Counted from the stretch's first letter, positions 7,700-17,100 are shown. The stretch is DNA of 27,515 nt from CAYJAP01 sp964368425 (GCA_964368425.1 CAYJAP010000007.1:1-27515), one strand, 5' to 3'. A program made the numbers and translations. The notes: a model not told the origin generated them from the sequence alone.

Positions 7700-8059
7700 A
7701 TGTTAAATAAAAAAGAAAAGAAAGTTATGGGATTTGTCTTTGACAAATGCAAAGGCAAAAAATCATGTTTGATTTCTCCAGAAGACATCATAAGTTTTTT
7801 GCTACCACAATATGAACTTAGTAGCAGTGAAGTAGCTGAGATTATAGATGGTTTGATTCTCGATGATTATATATCCGTAATAAACTCGGATAAACGAGGG
7901 AAGTTAATTTATTGTATTTCGCTTCGTCAAAAGGGAGAAGCTTTTCAGAGAGAGAAAGTAGGAAAAAAGAAGACTGCTATGTGGCTTCTTGTCAGAACTT
8001 TGATTCTTGCCCTTATTTCTTTCGCCTTTGGACTGGTATTGAAAGCAATATTTAGTTAA
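7700..8059 (+). CDS. small membrane-tethered winged-helix-like protein 2
   Basis: A 119-residue paralogue of the upstream gene, beginning 6 nt after it. It has the same plan: an N-terminal helical domain (EKKVMGFVFDKC, PEDIISFLLPQY, SSEVAEIIDGLILDDYISV), a two-stranded wing (GKLIYCISLRQKGE), a basic linker (REKVGKKK) and one C-terminal transmembrane helix at about 93-117. Sequence identity to the neighbour is low, so the duplication is old. The SD is weak (GGGTAAG inside the upstream stop region), suggesting translational coupling. The tandem suggests a heteromeric pair. No terminator with a T run follows; a small hairpin GTGCA-CAA-TGCAC lies at 8061-8073. Confidence 0.7.
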   Translation: MLNKKEKKVMGFVFDKCKGKKSCLISPEDIISFLLPQYELSSSEVAEIIDGLILDDYISVINSDKRGKLIYCISLRQKGEAFQREKVGKKKTAMWLLVRTLILALISFAFGLVLKAIFS

Positions 8060-8103
8060 TGTGCACAATGCACAAAACTTTGTAATTTATATGTAATATA
8101 GTT

Positions 8104-8129
8104 GATTTATCATAAAAAGTATGATAATC
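8104..8129. promoter_or_regulatory. inverted repeat upstream of the ABC operon promoter, possible operator
   Basis: GATTTATCAT (8104-8113) and ATGATAATC (8121-8129) are inverted copies apart from one extra T, with a 7-nt centre. It lies immediately upstream of the -35 at 8135, where an activator or repressor dimer could bind. No T run follows, so it is not a terminator. Confidence 0.4.
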
Positions 8130-8134
8130 TCTCT

Positions 8135-8162
8135 TTGCACGTTTTTTCGTACTAGATAAAAT
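8135..8162 (+). promoter_or_regulatory. probable promoter of the ABC exporter operon
   Basis: TTGCAC (8135-8140), 16-nt spacer, TAAAAT (8157-8162). It would give a leader of about 130 nt before the GTG at 8298. Confidence 0.45.
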
Positions 8163-8196
8163 ATATTTTAATACTATTGCTTATTATTTAATTTCT

Positions 8197-8277
8197 ATGG
8201 CTAGATTTTTAAGTAGTGAGCGATTTTTATCTAAGGAGGTGGTAAGCAAAATTAACTTCAATGATAAAGAACCATGA
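8197..8277 (+). CDS. possible 26-codon leader ORF in the ABC operon leader
   Basis: ATG at 8197 opens a 26-codon frame (MARFLSSERF, LSKEVVSKIN, FNDKEP) ending in TGA at 8275-8277. It has no SD of its own. A near-perfect anti-SD match, AAGGAGGTG (8233-8241), lies inside it, and a second mini-frame of 7 codons starts at ATG 8261. The small frame may be a leader peptide that controls the exporter, or chance. Coding status is weakly supported. Confidence 0.25.
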   Translation: MARFLSSERFLSKEVVSKINFNDKEP

Positions 8278-8297
8278 CAATTAAATAGGAGGAAAAT

Positions 8298-9275
8298 GTG
8301 ATAAAATTAGAGAATGTTAGTAAAACATTCAAAGTTGCAATCCGCGAAAAAGGTATTTGGAATGCGATAAGAAGTTTATTCCGCAGAAAGTACGTGTACA
8401 AAGAAGCTCTCAAAGATGTTTCGTTTAGTATCGGTAAAGGTGAAATTGTGGGATACATAGGTCCAAATGGAGCGGGTAAAAGTACTACGATCAAAATCAT
8501 GAGTGGAATACTTAGTCCAACATCGGGAAAATGCGAAATCGATGGTTGTGTACCATGGAAAGAACGTATCAAGTTTGTTAAACGAATAGGGGCAGTATTT
8601 GGTCAACGGTCTAACTTAAACTGGGACGTTCCGGTCATAGATTCATATGAGTTATTAAAGGACATCTATAAAATCCCGCAAGAAGAGTATGATCACAATC
8701 TAGAATTGTTAAGCGAAAAGCTACAGCTAAAAGAATTTTTGGGAGTTCCGCTAAGACAACTTTCACTAGGGCAACGTATGAGATGTGAGATTGCGGGAGC
8801 GTTACTACACAGTCCGAGTATACTGTTTCTAGATGAGCCAACGATAGGACTTGACGCTATAAGTAAACTAGCAGTGCGTGATTTTATAAAAGATATAAAC
8901 AGGGAAACGAAGGTAACTGTTATACTGACAACGCACGATATGACAGATATCGAAGCCTTAACCAATAGAGTAATATTGATAGGAAAGGGGCATCTGTTAT
9001 ATAACGGCAGTTTTGATGCTATTAAAAAGAAGTATGCAAAAAAGAAAGTTCTTACAGTAGAGTTCTTAAAGGAATATGAGAAGCCGTCGCTCAGAGGATA
9101 TAAGTTAATAGAAGTTAGTGGAAATACAGCGATATTTGAAACTATATCAGAAGATTTCAATATGGCAGAGTTTGCACACAAGATCAGTAAAAAGTATGAG
9201 GTGCAAGACATTAACCTAAAGTACCTGAGTACAGAGGAGATAATCTCAAATCTCTACAAGGAGTTCGGCATATGA
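8298..9275 (+). CDS. ABC exporter ATPase (COG4586 type)
   Basis: A 325-residue ATPase. Walker A GPNGAGKST is at about 55-63, the signature LSLGQRMR at about 156-163, Walker B ILFLDEPT at about 174-181, and the switch histidine in TTHD. A long N-terminal extension before Walker A (residues 12-35, basic: RSLFRRKYVYKE) is typical of COG4586 ATPases, which work with two six-helix permeases of the ABC2_membrane_6 (DUF990) family. The start is GTG at 8298 after AGGAGG (8287-8292). An ATG at 8296 overlaps it out of frame and is followed directly by TGA, so it cannot be the start. The stop overlaps the next gene by 4 nt (ATGA). It powers export of an unknown substrate; related systems have been linked to lipophilic drug or viologen efflux. 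Confidence 0.93.
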   Translation: MIKLENVSKTFKVAIREKGIWNAIRSLFRRKYVYKEALKDVSFSIGKGEIVGYIGPNGAGKSTTIKIMSGILSPTSGKCEIDGCVPWKERIKFVKRIGAVFGQRSNLNWDVPVIDSYELLKDIYKIPQEEYDHNLELLSEKLQLKEFLGVPLRQLSLGQRMRCEIAGALLHSPSILFLDEPTIGLDAISKLAVRDFIKDINRETKVTVILTTHDMTDIEALTNRVILIGKGHLLYNGSFDAIKKKYAKKKVLTVEFLKEYEKPSLRGYKLIEVSGNTAIFETISEDFNMAEFAHKISKKYEVQDINLKYLSTEEIISNLYKEFGI

Positions 9276-10075
9276 GACAGTTTAGAACGATATTCAAACT
9301 AAACTTCATCAAAGAACTGCAATATAGGGTCGCTGCTCTTTCCGGAATTGCCACACAATTATTCTTTGGATTAATGTATATAATGGTGTACCTCGCATTC
9401 TACAAAAGCAACGGTATTCCCGGGGATTTTGGTATAGGACAGATGGCTACGTACATATGGCTACAGCAAGCGTTTCTAGCTATGTTCAGATACTACGATG
9501 GGAACAAAGAGATTACGCAACAGATAATTAAAGGGGACATTGCATATCAGATGATTCGTCCCATTAACCTATACGACAACTGGTTCATGCAGGTATTCAC
9601 GTCAAACTATTCCAAAGTTTTCTTACGGGCAATGGGAATATTTGCAATATGTTTCTTTTTACCTTTTGGGATAAATCTGATGTTACCAGTATCATTTACT
9701 GCTTTCTTACTTTTTATCTTATCATTACTACTAGGTTCAATTCTGGTAGTAGCGATTAACATGATAAGTTACATACTGATCACAGTAACATTGTCACCGT
9801 CAGGAGTGTTCGGAATTATGAACACTGTTGCATCATTCTTAGCAGGTATCATTATTCCTATACCGCTTATGCCGGCAGGAGTCGTGAAAGTGCTTAACTT
9901 CTTACCATTCAGATATGTATCTGACCTACCATTTAGATTATATATGGGTAATATTGGATACACTGATGGATTAATACAGATAGGTATACAAGTTGTTTGG
10001 ATTGTATTGATAGTGTTGTTTGGAAAGTTATTGCTAAATAAATGCCAAAACAAACTTGTTGTGCAGGGAGGTTAA
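9272..10075 (+). CDS. ABC-2 type permease, first subunit (ABC2_membrane_6-like)
   Basis: A 267-residue membrane protein with about six transmembrane segments, starting with a cytoplasmic basic helix (RQFRTIFKLNFIKELQYR) before the first segment. This is the standard layout of COG4587/COG3694 permeases. It is coupled by an ATGA overlap to the ATPase and forms the transmembrane channel with the second permease. The proline-rich region IIIPIPLMPAG near residue 190 marks the re-entrant segment typical of ABC-2 permeases. The substrate cannot be read from the sequence. Confidence 0.88.
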   Translation: MRQFRTIFKLNFIKELQYRVAALSGIATQLFFGLMYIMVYLAFYKSNGIPGDFGIGQMATYIWLQQAFLAMFRYYDGNKEITQQIIKGDIAYQMIRPINLYDNWFMQVFTSNYSKVFLRAMGIFAICFFLPFGINLMLPVSFTAFLLFILSLLLGSILVVAINMISYILITVTLSPSGVFGIMNTVASFLAGIIIPIPLMPAGVVKVLNFLPFRYVSDLPFRLYMGNIGYTDGLIQIGIQVVWIVLIVLFGKLLLNKCQNKLVVQGG

Positions 10076-10076
10076 T

Positions 10077-10859
10077 ATGAAGATGTACTTAAAATATGCC
10101 AAGATGCAAATGAAGATATCTTTACAGTACCGTGCAGCTACGTTTATGATGATCTTCGTACAGTTTATAACCTCTTTAACATCTCTGTTGGGAATATATC
10201 TGTTGTTCCAGCGGTTTGATACTATTGGGCAATACACGATCAATGATGTACTAATAACCTTTTCAGTAATATTACTAGTCTTTTCAATGAGTGAATTTCT
10301 GTTTAGAGGGTTTGATCAGTTTGACAGGTTAGTGCAAACAGGTGAGTTAGATAGACTGCTGATAAGACCTAGAAGCATGTTCCTACAAATTTTAGGATAT
10401 AAATTAGAGTTCGGGAAATTGGGAAGAGCAATCTTAAGTTTGGGTGTGCTAATATATGTGATGTGTGTTATTCCCGTCCAATGGACAGCATTCAAAGTTT
10501 TCGTTTTACTCTCTATGGTGTTGAGCGGTGTAGTTGTATTCTTAGCAGTATTTCTTATAAGCTCTTCCATTTGTATATTCACAGTACAGGGAACGGAGAT
10601 TGTAAATATTATAACCAACGGAGGACGTCACACATGTGAGTATCCATTGGACATATATAACAAATATTTTAAATATATTTTTACATTTATAATTCCGTTT
10701 GCCTGCTTTAACTATCTGCCACTACAATATATACTAGGATATGAATCAGCCACTATATGGTTGAATGCATTAGCTCCATATTATGGAATGTTATTTATAA
10801 TACCTTGCTACTTTTTATTTAGATGGTCACTCACTAAATATAAATCTACAGGAAGTTAA
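10077..10859 (+). CDS. ABC-2 type permease, second subunit
   Basis: A 260-residue membrane protein with about six transmembrane segments, a distant paralogue of the preceding permease (both open with a YxxxxK...LQYRxA pattern). The start is ATG 10077, behind AGGGAGG (10065-10071); an in-frame TTG 21 nt earlier overlaps the upstream gene and has no SD. It completes the heterodimeric exporter. A perfect terminator follows at 10868-10898, so the operon has three genes. Confidence 0.88.
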   Translation: MKMYLKYAKMQMKISLQYRAATFMMIFVQFITSLTSLLGIYLLFQRFDTIGQYTINDVLITFSVILLVFSMSEFLFRGFDQFDRLVQTGELDRLLIRPRSMFLQILGYKLEFGKLGRAILSLGVLIYVMCVIPVQWTAFKVFVLLSMVLSGVVVFLAVFLISSSICIFTVQGTEIVNIITNGGRHTCEYPLDIYNKYFKYIFTFIIPFACFNYLPLQYILGYESATIWLNALAPYYGMLFIIPCYFLFRWSLTKYKSTGS

Positions 10860-10867
10860 TTTGCTTT

Positions 10868-10898
10868 AAAAAGACTACTATGCATAGTAGTCTTTTTT
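10868..10898. terminator. strong bidirectional terminator
   Basis: An uninterrupted palindrome AAAAAGACTACTATG / CATAGTAGTCTTTTT with T6 after it on the plus strand and T5 on the minus strand. It separates the ABC operon from the convergent minus-strand DUF4363 gene. Confidence 0.9.
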
Positions 10899-10995
10899 CT
10901 CGCATTGTAGCGCCCATACGTGTATTTGAATAGTACTCAAATATCTTTTAAAACTATACTATTTTATGTTGTGAAAAAAATATAAATAAGGATTG

Positions 10996-11385
10996 TTATA
11001 ATAAGTTCTGTACGTTAAATTCACTTAGATATTGATTCTTATCAGCATAATCTTTTAGTAGATACATCTCTGGGGCAGCGTTGACATAGTCATTGTTTTT
11101 TATGTAAACGTATAACTTTGTTATAGTAGTGGTGATTGTGCTCAAGTCTTTGTAGTTAAACATCAAGCTCATTGCCTGTTCAGTACCATCCCAGCACTCT
11201 TTTAAATCTGTTATGTCGGGGAGCAAATCGACGATATTATCTTTACTTGCTTCAAACTTAGAATATATTTGCTCAACCTTTGTTTCGAGATTTTCGTTAA
11301 CTTTTTGGACGGTGACTATTTCAAAGGTTGCCATTCCGAATAAAAAGGTGCAAATGATTGTTATGGACCACAGTTTTTTTACCAT
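10996..11385 (-). CDS. DUF4363 family protein
   Basis: A 129-residue protein with an N-terminal signal-anchor helix (residues 3-22) and an extracytoplasmic helical domain (QKVNENLETKVEQIYSKFEASK; then an all-helical repeat ending in DYADKNQYLSEFNV). This fits DUF4363, a family found next to DUF421 genes in Clostridia. It starts inside the end of the DUF421 gene (7-nt overlap) with GGAAG before its ATG. The two probably form a membrane complex; a spore-membrane role is an inference from DUF421 biology. Confidence 0.8.
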   Translation of the reverse strand: MVKKLWSITIICTFLFGMATFEIVTVQKVNENLETKVEQIYSKFEASKDNIVDLLPDITDLKECWDGTEQAMSLMFNYKDLSTITTTITKLYVYIKNNDYVNAAPEMYLLKDYADKNQYLSEFNVQNLL

Positions 11386-12101
11386 TTTTCACTTCCTTCG
11401 TAGGAAGTTTGGCGTGAAACAAACGCTCCTTTTCGTGGCTGTATATACAACTTCCCGGAATTATTAATCGTTAAAAATAGTATTTCTCCGATTCCGCCAA
11501 ACCCAGCAGCCTTACATTCAGACTGTATAAAATTCTTATCTAGCTGAGTGATTTTTAAATTGGCATCCACTATTTTGCCTTCGGATATCAATATGACTGG
11601 TAAGGAGTTTTTGTCGGTAGATAAATTTAAATCATTAGGAGTTAAAGGTTGGTAAGGGGATTGAGGGAGCACTGTCAGCGTGCCGTTGGTCTGTAATATT
11701 GCGTATAAAATTTCTTCAAGGTTAAAATAACCTGCTCCTCTAACTAATTCCATTAAATCATCGAAATTAAGGTTTAGCTTCTTTAATTCTTGGTAATCTA
11801 TCCCGTCAGGATTAATTAATATTATAGATTTTCCATTCAGCAGACGGCGTGCCCATATACTTTTTCGTGCTAGAACGGAGAGTAAAAAGTGTATAACGGT
11901 AAGTGTCAGGAGGGGGATAATTCCGTGCAAAAGAGGAAGGGCAGTTTCTGCCATCGGGATAGTAGCTAAGTCTGCTATAATCAGGGTTATTACCAACTCA
12001 AAAGGTTGCATTTCTCCAATCTGTCGCTTGCCCATTATACGCAGTAAAATTAATACTACTATATATATAATCACACTTCTTGCAATAATTGTGTACGTCA
12101 T
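11379..12101 (-). CDS. DUF421 (YetF/YrbG-type) membrane protein
   Basis: A 240-residue protein. Three transmembrane helices at about 5-22, 33-50 and 58-78 are followed by a cytoplasmic domain with the DUF421 hallmarks LRIMGKRQIGEMQPFELV, then GKSIILINPDGIDYQELKK and LRGAGYFN-like (VRGAGYFNLEEILYAILQTNG) segments. In Bacillus the related YetF and 2Duf proteins affect the spore inner membrane, resistance and germination. It lies 25 nt after the flippase stop and overlaps the DUF4363 gene. No clear SD precedes the ATG, which is odd for this window. Confidence 0.88.
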   Translation of the reverse strand: MTYTIIARSVIIYIVVLILLRIMGKRQIGEMQPFELVITLIIADLATIPMAETALPLLHGIIPLLTLTVIHFLLSVLARKSIWARRLLNGKSIILINPDGIDYQELKKLNLNFDDLMELVRGAGYFNLEEILYAILQTNGTLTVLPQSPYQPLTPNDLNLSTDKNSLPVILISEGKIVDANLKITQLDKNFIQSECKAAGFGGIGEILFLTINNSGKLYIQPRKGAFVSRQTSYEGSEKW

Positions 12102-12126
12102 ATTACTAGTATGCTGGGTTGAACGG

Positions 12127-13638
12127 CTATTTATTCATACGTAAAGCTTTCTTTTTCCGAGATATTTTTCCCTTGATTATAGATATATCTATGACATTAA
12201 AGCACGATAGTAAGATAGCGAAGGAAACAATGCTTATTATCCCAGCTACAATCATACTTACTATGGATGGGAAAATGGTTTCAGTTAGATTATAAACATA
12301 TTTTGTGAGTAATGTTACCGGCACCATTATTAATACTAGCGTCAAGAAAGATAATATGTGCTTCCTTTTATTTAGCCCTATGACTTTATTTATTCGTATC
12401 AAGGCAAGTATCGAAACGATCGTTGAAGATAATCCTATAGAGATGGTTAGCGCGTATATTCCTATATATTTTGGAAGTATCCAGGCAGATGCTAGCATGA
12501 AAGTGCTTGATATTATGTTATAGATGAAACATCGTTTTTCTTCACCAAGTGAGTTTAAAGACGCAGAAGAAATTAGTTGTAGGCACATAGGTACGACAAT
12601 CCAACTTGCGTACACCAGATATTGTCCAGCTAGACTGTTACCAAAGACAAAATCACAGGCAGGAATCCCGATAGCAATGAAGCAAGGAATAACCATAAAA
12701 CTACAGCACAAAGTGAAGTTTATCGCCCCATCCATTTGGTTTTTCAAACCCTGAGTGTTTTTAGTGTTCATTAACCCTGTCAATCTAGGTATCAGAACGG
12801 TAGCAAGCGATCCTATAAGTGTTGCTGGTATAGTCAACAGAGGAAAGGTCATTCCCATCGTAATTCCTAACTCGCTCAACGCTTGTGCGTTAGTCAATCC
12901 AAAAGATATTAATCGTAGCGGAAGAATGATAGAAATAATCGATTGCATGACAGATGACGCAACCCTCACTCCCGTGATAGGGGAGCTAACAGTAAAGACC
13001 TCTTTCATTTGTTCCCTTGGAGAAGATAATCGTCCGCCTATCCTAAAATAATAGAATATTCCTAGTATCGAACTCAGGATTCCCGCTACACTTAGAGATA
13101 GTCCGGCAGGCAGAATTGAATCACTACCGATGAACACAAAAGCACATAATCCCAACATCAATACCTTTAGTATCTCTTCTATAAATTCTACAATACTAAC
13201 TTTGAAGTACTCTTCTTTGCCCCATAAAAAACCCTTAAATGGTGCATAAAGAGCAGAGGCTATCAGTGCAGGAATAAGTATAAGCAACAGAGTATAAGAA
13301 TCTATATTTCCAAATAAATGGGTGAGTATATTTTTACCAAGCAGCAATGACGCTATAATAAAAAAACACGCACTCAGGCTTAGTACTAGCGCTGCAAGCA
13401 CGGAACCATTTATTTTTCTCTTATTATTATTTACAGTGTTTATCACCGTTATTTTGGAAATTGCAAGCGGAATGCCTGAATTGAAAATTGTGATGATAAC
13501 GATGAACACAGAAATAGCTATGGAGTAAGCTCCTAGCATTTGAGTTGACACTGTACGTGACAGTATTATTTTATAAACAAAACCTAGAGCGCGGCTTATC
13601 ACACTGAAAACAGTGATGAGGGCAACCGCTTTAAACAT
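12127..13638 (-). CDS. SpoVB/MurJ-like lipid flippase (MOP/MATE superfamily)
   Basis: A 503-residue protein with about 14 transmembrane helices and no soluble domain. The opening ALITVFSVISRALGFVYKIILSR followed by LGAYSI matches the first helix of SpoVB/polysaccharide-biosynthesis flippases. Such proteins move lipid-linked cell-wall precursors across the membrane; SpoVB serves spore cortex synthesis. Being next to DUF421/DUF4363 favours a sporulation role, but SpoVB and MurJ-type function cannot be separated from sequence reading alone. No SD lies in front of the ATG; instead an extended -10 (TGATACTAT) ends 7 nt before it, so the mRNA may be leaderless. Confidence 0.85.
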   Translation of the reverse strand: MFKAVALITVFSVISRALGFVYKIILSRTVSTQMLGAYSIAISVFIVIITIFNSGIPLAISKITVINTVNNNKRKINGSVLAALVLSLSACFFIIASLLLGKNILTHLFGNIDSYTLLLILIPALIASALYAPFKGFLWGKEEYFKVSIVEFIEEILKVLMLGLCAFVFIGSDSILPAGLSLSVAGILSSILGIFYYFRIGGRLSSPREQMKEVFTVSSPITGVRVASSVMQSIISIILPLRLISFGLTNAQALSELGITMGMTFPLLTIPATLIGSLATVLIPRLTGLMNTKNTQGLKNQMDGAINFTLCCSFMVIPCFIAIGIPACDFVFGNSLAGQYLVYASWIVVPMCLQLISSASLNSLGEEKRCFIYNIISSTFMLASAWILPKYIGIYALTISIGLSSTIVSILALIRINKVIGLNKRKHILSFLTLVLIMVPVTLLTKYVYNLTETIFPSIVSMIVAGIISIVSFAILLSCFNVIDISIIKGKISRKKKALRMNK

Positions 13639-13645
13639 AGATTTA

Positions 13646-13654
13646 ATAGTATCA
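13646..13654 (-). promoter_or_regulatory. extended -10 promoter placed for a leaderless spoVB-like mRNA
   Basis: On the minus strand TG-A-TACTAT ends 7 nt before ATG 13638, with no recognisable -35. Transcription would begin at or within a base or two of the start codon. Confidence 0.4.
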
Positions 13655-13794
13655 CATCCTAAAGTTATTGACGTATGTCTAAACTATATTTATTAATGCT
13701 ATAAAAATAAAATTCATTAAATACAAAATATCTTAAATTTTGTTTTAATCATAAAACTCATTTCCAGATAATAAATAATGTTAGGAGATATATT

Positions 13795-14115
13795 GTGGAA
13801 GTTAAAGTGCTAAAAAATTATAAAAAAGAGTTGTTTATTTGTATTGACAGAGAAATGTCTGTGGCAGAAGTTTGTAGTGAACATAGGATAAAACAGACAG
13901 ACATTCCATATGACCAGTTCAAGAATAAGTACAGTGTAGGGGATGTTTTGATAGTAAATTCGCACACAGAAAAAACGGCGTATGTCGTTCTTCCGGGGGA
14001 TACGCTAGACACTATCGCCCAAAAACTAGGGTGCAGCAGAAAGACTTTGATAGACATGAACAGACTAAAAGCCCCTGTCGTTTTCATTGGACAGAGGCTT
14101 CTATATAAGGTTTAA
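13795..14115 (+). CDS. small LysM-domain protein without signal peptide
   Basis: A 106-residue protein. The C-terminal half (about 61-106) is a clear LysM: AYVVLPGDTLDTIAQKLGCS, then DMNRL and FIGQRLLYKV, which binds N-acetylglucosamine-containing glycans. Residues 9-56 have the same rhythm and may be a degenerate LysM. There is no signal peptide, as in several spore-coat LysM proteins assembled from the mother-cell cytoplasm; that link is an inference. The start is GTG with AGGAG 7 nt upstream. Its TAA is immediately followed by the stop codon of the opposite-strand surface gene. Confidence 0.82.
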   Translation: MEVKVLKNYKKELFICIDREMSVAEVCSEHRIKQTDIPYDQFKNKYSVGDVLIVNSHTEKTAYVVLPGDTLDTIAQKLGCSRKTLIDMNRLKAPVVFIGQRLLYKV

Positions 14116-17100
14116 TTATTTTTTCTTAGTGGTCTTTTTCTTTGTACTCGGAAGAGGTTTTTGAATACTTTTATTTAAGTCGTCTATTTCTTGTTGCAAT
14201 ACGTTTATTTTCTCGTTTATAACTTCTATTGCTTTTTCTTTTTCTGATTTAAATATATCAAAGTTTTCTTTTTCTCGTTTAGCAAGTTGCTTATCTTGCT
14301 CTAACAACTTCTTTTCCTTTTCTATCTTCTTCTCTAGGGAAGAGATATCTTTTACGAATTCTTTTTCTGATTTATATTCGCTTTTGCCGTCTTTAAACAG
14401 CTGTGCTTTTGCATCCTTCTCATCTACTAAAGCATTGATAAACTCAATTTTACTTTCTCTTTCCTGTTTGTGTTCCGCTTCAAGTTCTTTTATGAAGGAT
14501 TGTAGCTTGCCTTTTTCCTCGTTAACGTCGGCTTCATGTGTTCTAATCTGACCTTTTAAATCTACAATCAGTTTACTACGTATATTGATTTTATCTCTGT
14601 CACTTAGGTTGATGTCAAGATTTTTTCTTCTATCATATCTTGTGTCAACTTTTGTTCTTTTCACTGGCAATTTAATCTTTCTCAGATAAACTCCCACGAT
14701 TGCCATTACTACAGCTACTGCGAAAAGTAAAGATGGAACTAACGTCCAAACTACCGCCCCGATGTCGTAGTCATCATCGTCTTTTTCATCGATAGTGTTA
14801 TCAGGGGTTTCTTCTTCAGGGGTTTCAACCACTAAACTTAATTGGTTAGCTGTTAGAGAAGTTACGGCTGTTTCGTACTCGTCACTTTCTATTGTTGATA
14901 GAGAGATACTATCACAGAACACAGTCCCAGATGTTAATCCTGCTGCAGAGCCTAAACCGAATGAAACTTGGGTAGAAGTGCTCTTATCTACAGAAATATA
15001 AAAAACAAATTCTTGATACTCTCCGTTAGTGTTTATATTAGTAAATCTATCGCCAAAGTTGCTCAGGGAGAGGAATGCTCCGTACTCACTGGAAGGTGTT
15101 TGACCAGCAATACCAAAAGTTTTTAACCACACAGAAACTTTGTATTTAGCACCTGCCGCGAGCGAGTAGTTTATTTTACTTGTAGTTTCACTGTGAACAG
15201 GGGATAGGCTTTTTAACATATACACGTTTTTGTTATTGTACTTTGCTAAGTTTAATCCTAAAGCCGCTAACTGAGCAGAGTTTGATGTGTCCACAATTCC
15301 GCTGACAATACTTGAACTTCCCTGCGATTTAACTGAGTTAGTGAATAATGGGGTGGAGTATGGCTGAGTGGAATTTAAATTTCTAGGGTATATATCAAAA
15401 TTATTTTCCTTCAGATTTACAACCACGTTCGTGAAATCCAAGCTTTCAGTTGCGTTACTGAATACCGATTCGGTAGACTTTTTCGCTATAACGTTGTCAA
15501 AGAATACTTGTCCAGCTACGTTCTCTAGTCCTAGTTCTATGGATAGAGCAAGGGAAGAACTGCCAGTAGCCACATATAGAGAGTATTTTTCCCATTTATT
15601 ATCTGTGCTAATGTTTACCACGTTGTAGTAAACAGCGTCAGTACTAAACACTCTTAAACTTGCGCCACCGTTATCAGTCGTTCCGATTTGTGTTTTTACA
15701 TAAAACTCTATAACGTAGTAGCTGCTCGCTGATAGAGAAATTGATGAGGCGGAAGTATAGGTCTGTCTGATATTGTGTGAATAAGGATTTTTAATCATAA
15801 GCACATTGTTATATCTGTCATCTGTAGATGTGCCACTCTGTACTCCTGTAACTAATCCTGGATTGGTTATACCCAGTCCTGCTGCGTTGAAGAGGGCGGT
15901 GTTGGTGTTTATTACACCAGATACAAGACTTAGATCTTCAACGTTATAAGAAGAGTAATGAGTCCACTTCGCTGGCGCGTAAGGGGCTGTGCTGTTGTAA
16001 TCAGCGTTTGTTGTGCTGTTAAAAGCGCCGTTAGCTACTAAGAAATTTGTAGCAGTATCTGTAGCATGGAAACTCACACTTTTATTTGTTGTGGTAGATA
16101 GAGCAAGTCCGCTGTTGTAATCGGTGTAAGATAATCTTTGAGCGGTGAACTCATCTATGCCTAAATAACCCGTTGTCTCAGAGGTGCTAGTTCCCAAGTT
16201 GATTACAATGTAAGCTTCTACTTCTTTAATTGTTCCTTGTATATAGAAAGAGTAGTATGTCCAACCGTTGCTTGCTGCGTTCCCAGTACTTGAAGATAAG
16301 GTGATGGTTGTAGCAGTGCTCTCTTCTGTTCCTTTATCTTGGTAAAGTTCGACGCTTGCTTTACTTGTGTTTGTTTTTGCCCAGAAACTTATTTTCATAA
16401 AGCTTTGAGCTGGTACGATGAAGTTTTTACTTTTAATAGACTGGTAAGAGTCCACTTTATTTTCTAGATATAATAATCTTTCATTTCCATTAACGTTAGG
16501 GTGTTTAATCAGCTGAATATTTTCATCATTGTTTTCACTCGCTGCAACGGTGATAACCTGTCGGCTGTTTATTTCCTCTGGTTCAGTAAGAGACTTCTCT
16601 TCTATCAGCGTCCAGTCTGGTAGTGCAACGCCTGCTGCTTCTGGAGATGCATTAAAGTTAGCATTGTCAAAAGGAGAGTAAGCCACTTGACCCGCGTTTA
16701 AGTCTACTAGTAGAGCTTGGTTACCGGTTTTATTGGCATTAGCAAACGTTTTTTCGGTGTGTCTATAAGCTTGTGCTGAGTTAAATAACACCGCTCCTTC
16801 GCTACCGTTCAGTCTATCTCCAAGATATAGACGTAAAGAAACTTTCTCAGACGCAAAGCTCTTTGTCGCGATGTAGATGGAGTAGGTAGGCCAAGGCTGT
16901 TCTGGTACAGTGTTGATGTTTAATATCTCTGCATCTTTACTTAATCCTTGAACTACTATGGAAGCGTGCGCATCCTTTATTGTTGTTAAGCTAACTTTTA
17001 TTTCGTAGAAACTATTAGCGGCTAGAGTGAACGATGTGGATTCATATCCAAAATATGTGTCTCCATCGATTGAATTGATAAACAAATTATATCTTCCATT

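Larger units (their letters stand above)
8060..8297. other. leader and control region of the ABC operon
   Basis: It holds a short hairpin (8061-8073), the inverted repeat at 8104-8129, the promoter at 8135-8162, the small frame at 8197-8277, and a near-perfect SD AAGGAGGTG at 8233-8241 that is 21 nt from the nearest ATG (8261). The operon's own SD follows at 8287-8292. No known riboswitch class is recognisable. Confidence 0.5.

Noticed and set aside
12305..13528. Several plus-strand open frames opposite the flippase gene
   Set aside because: They are short mirror frames of a hydrophobic membrane protein and lack start signals.
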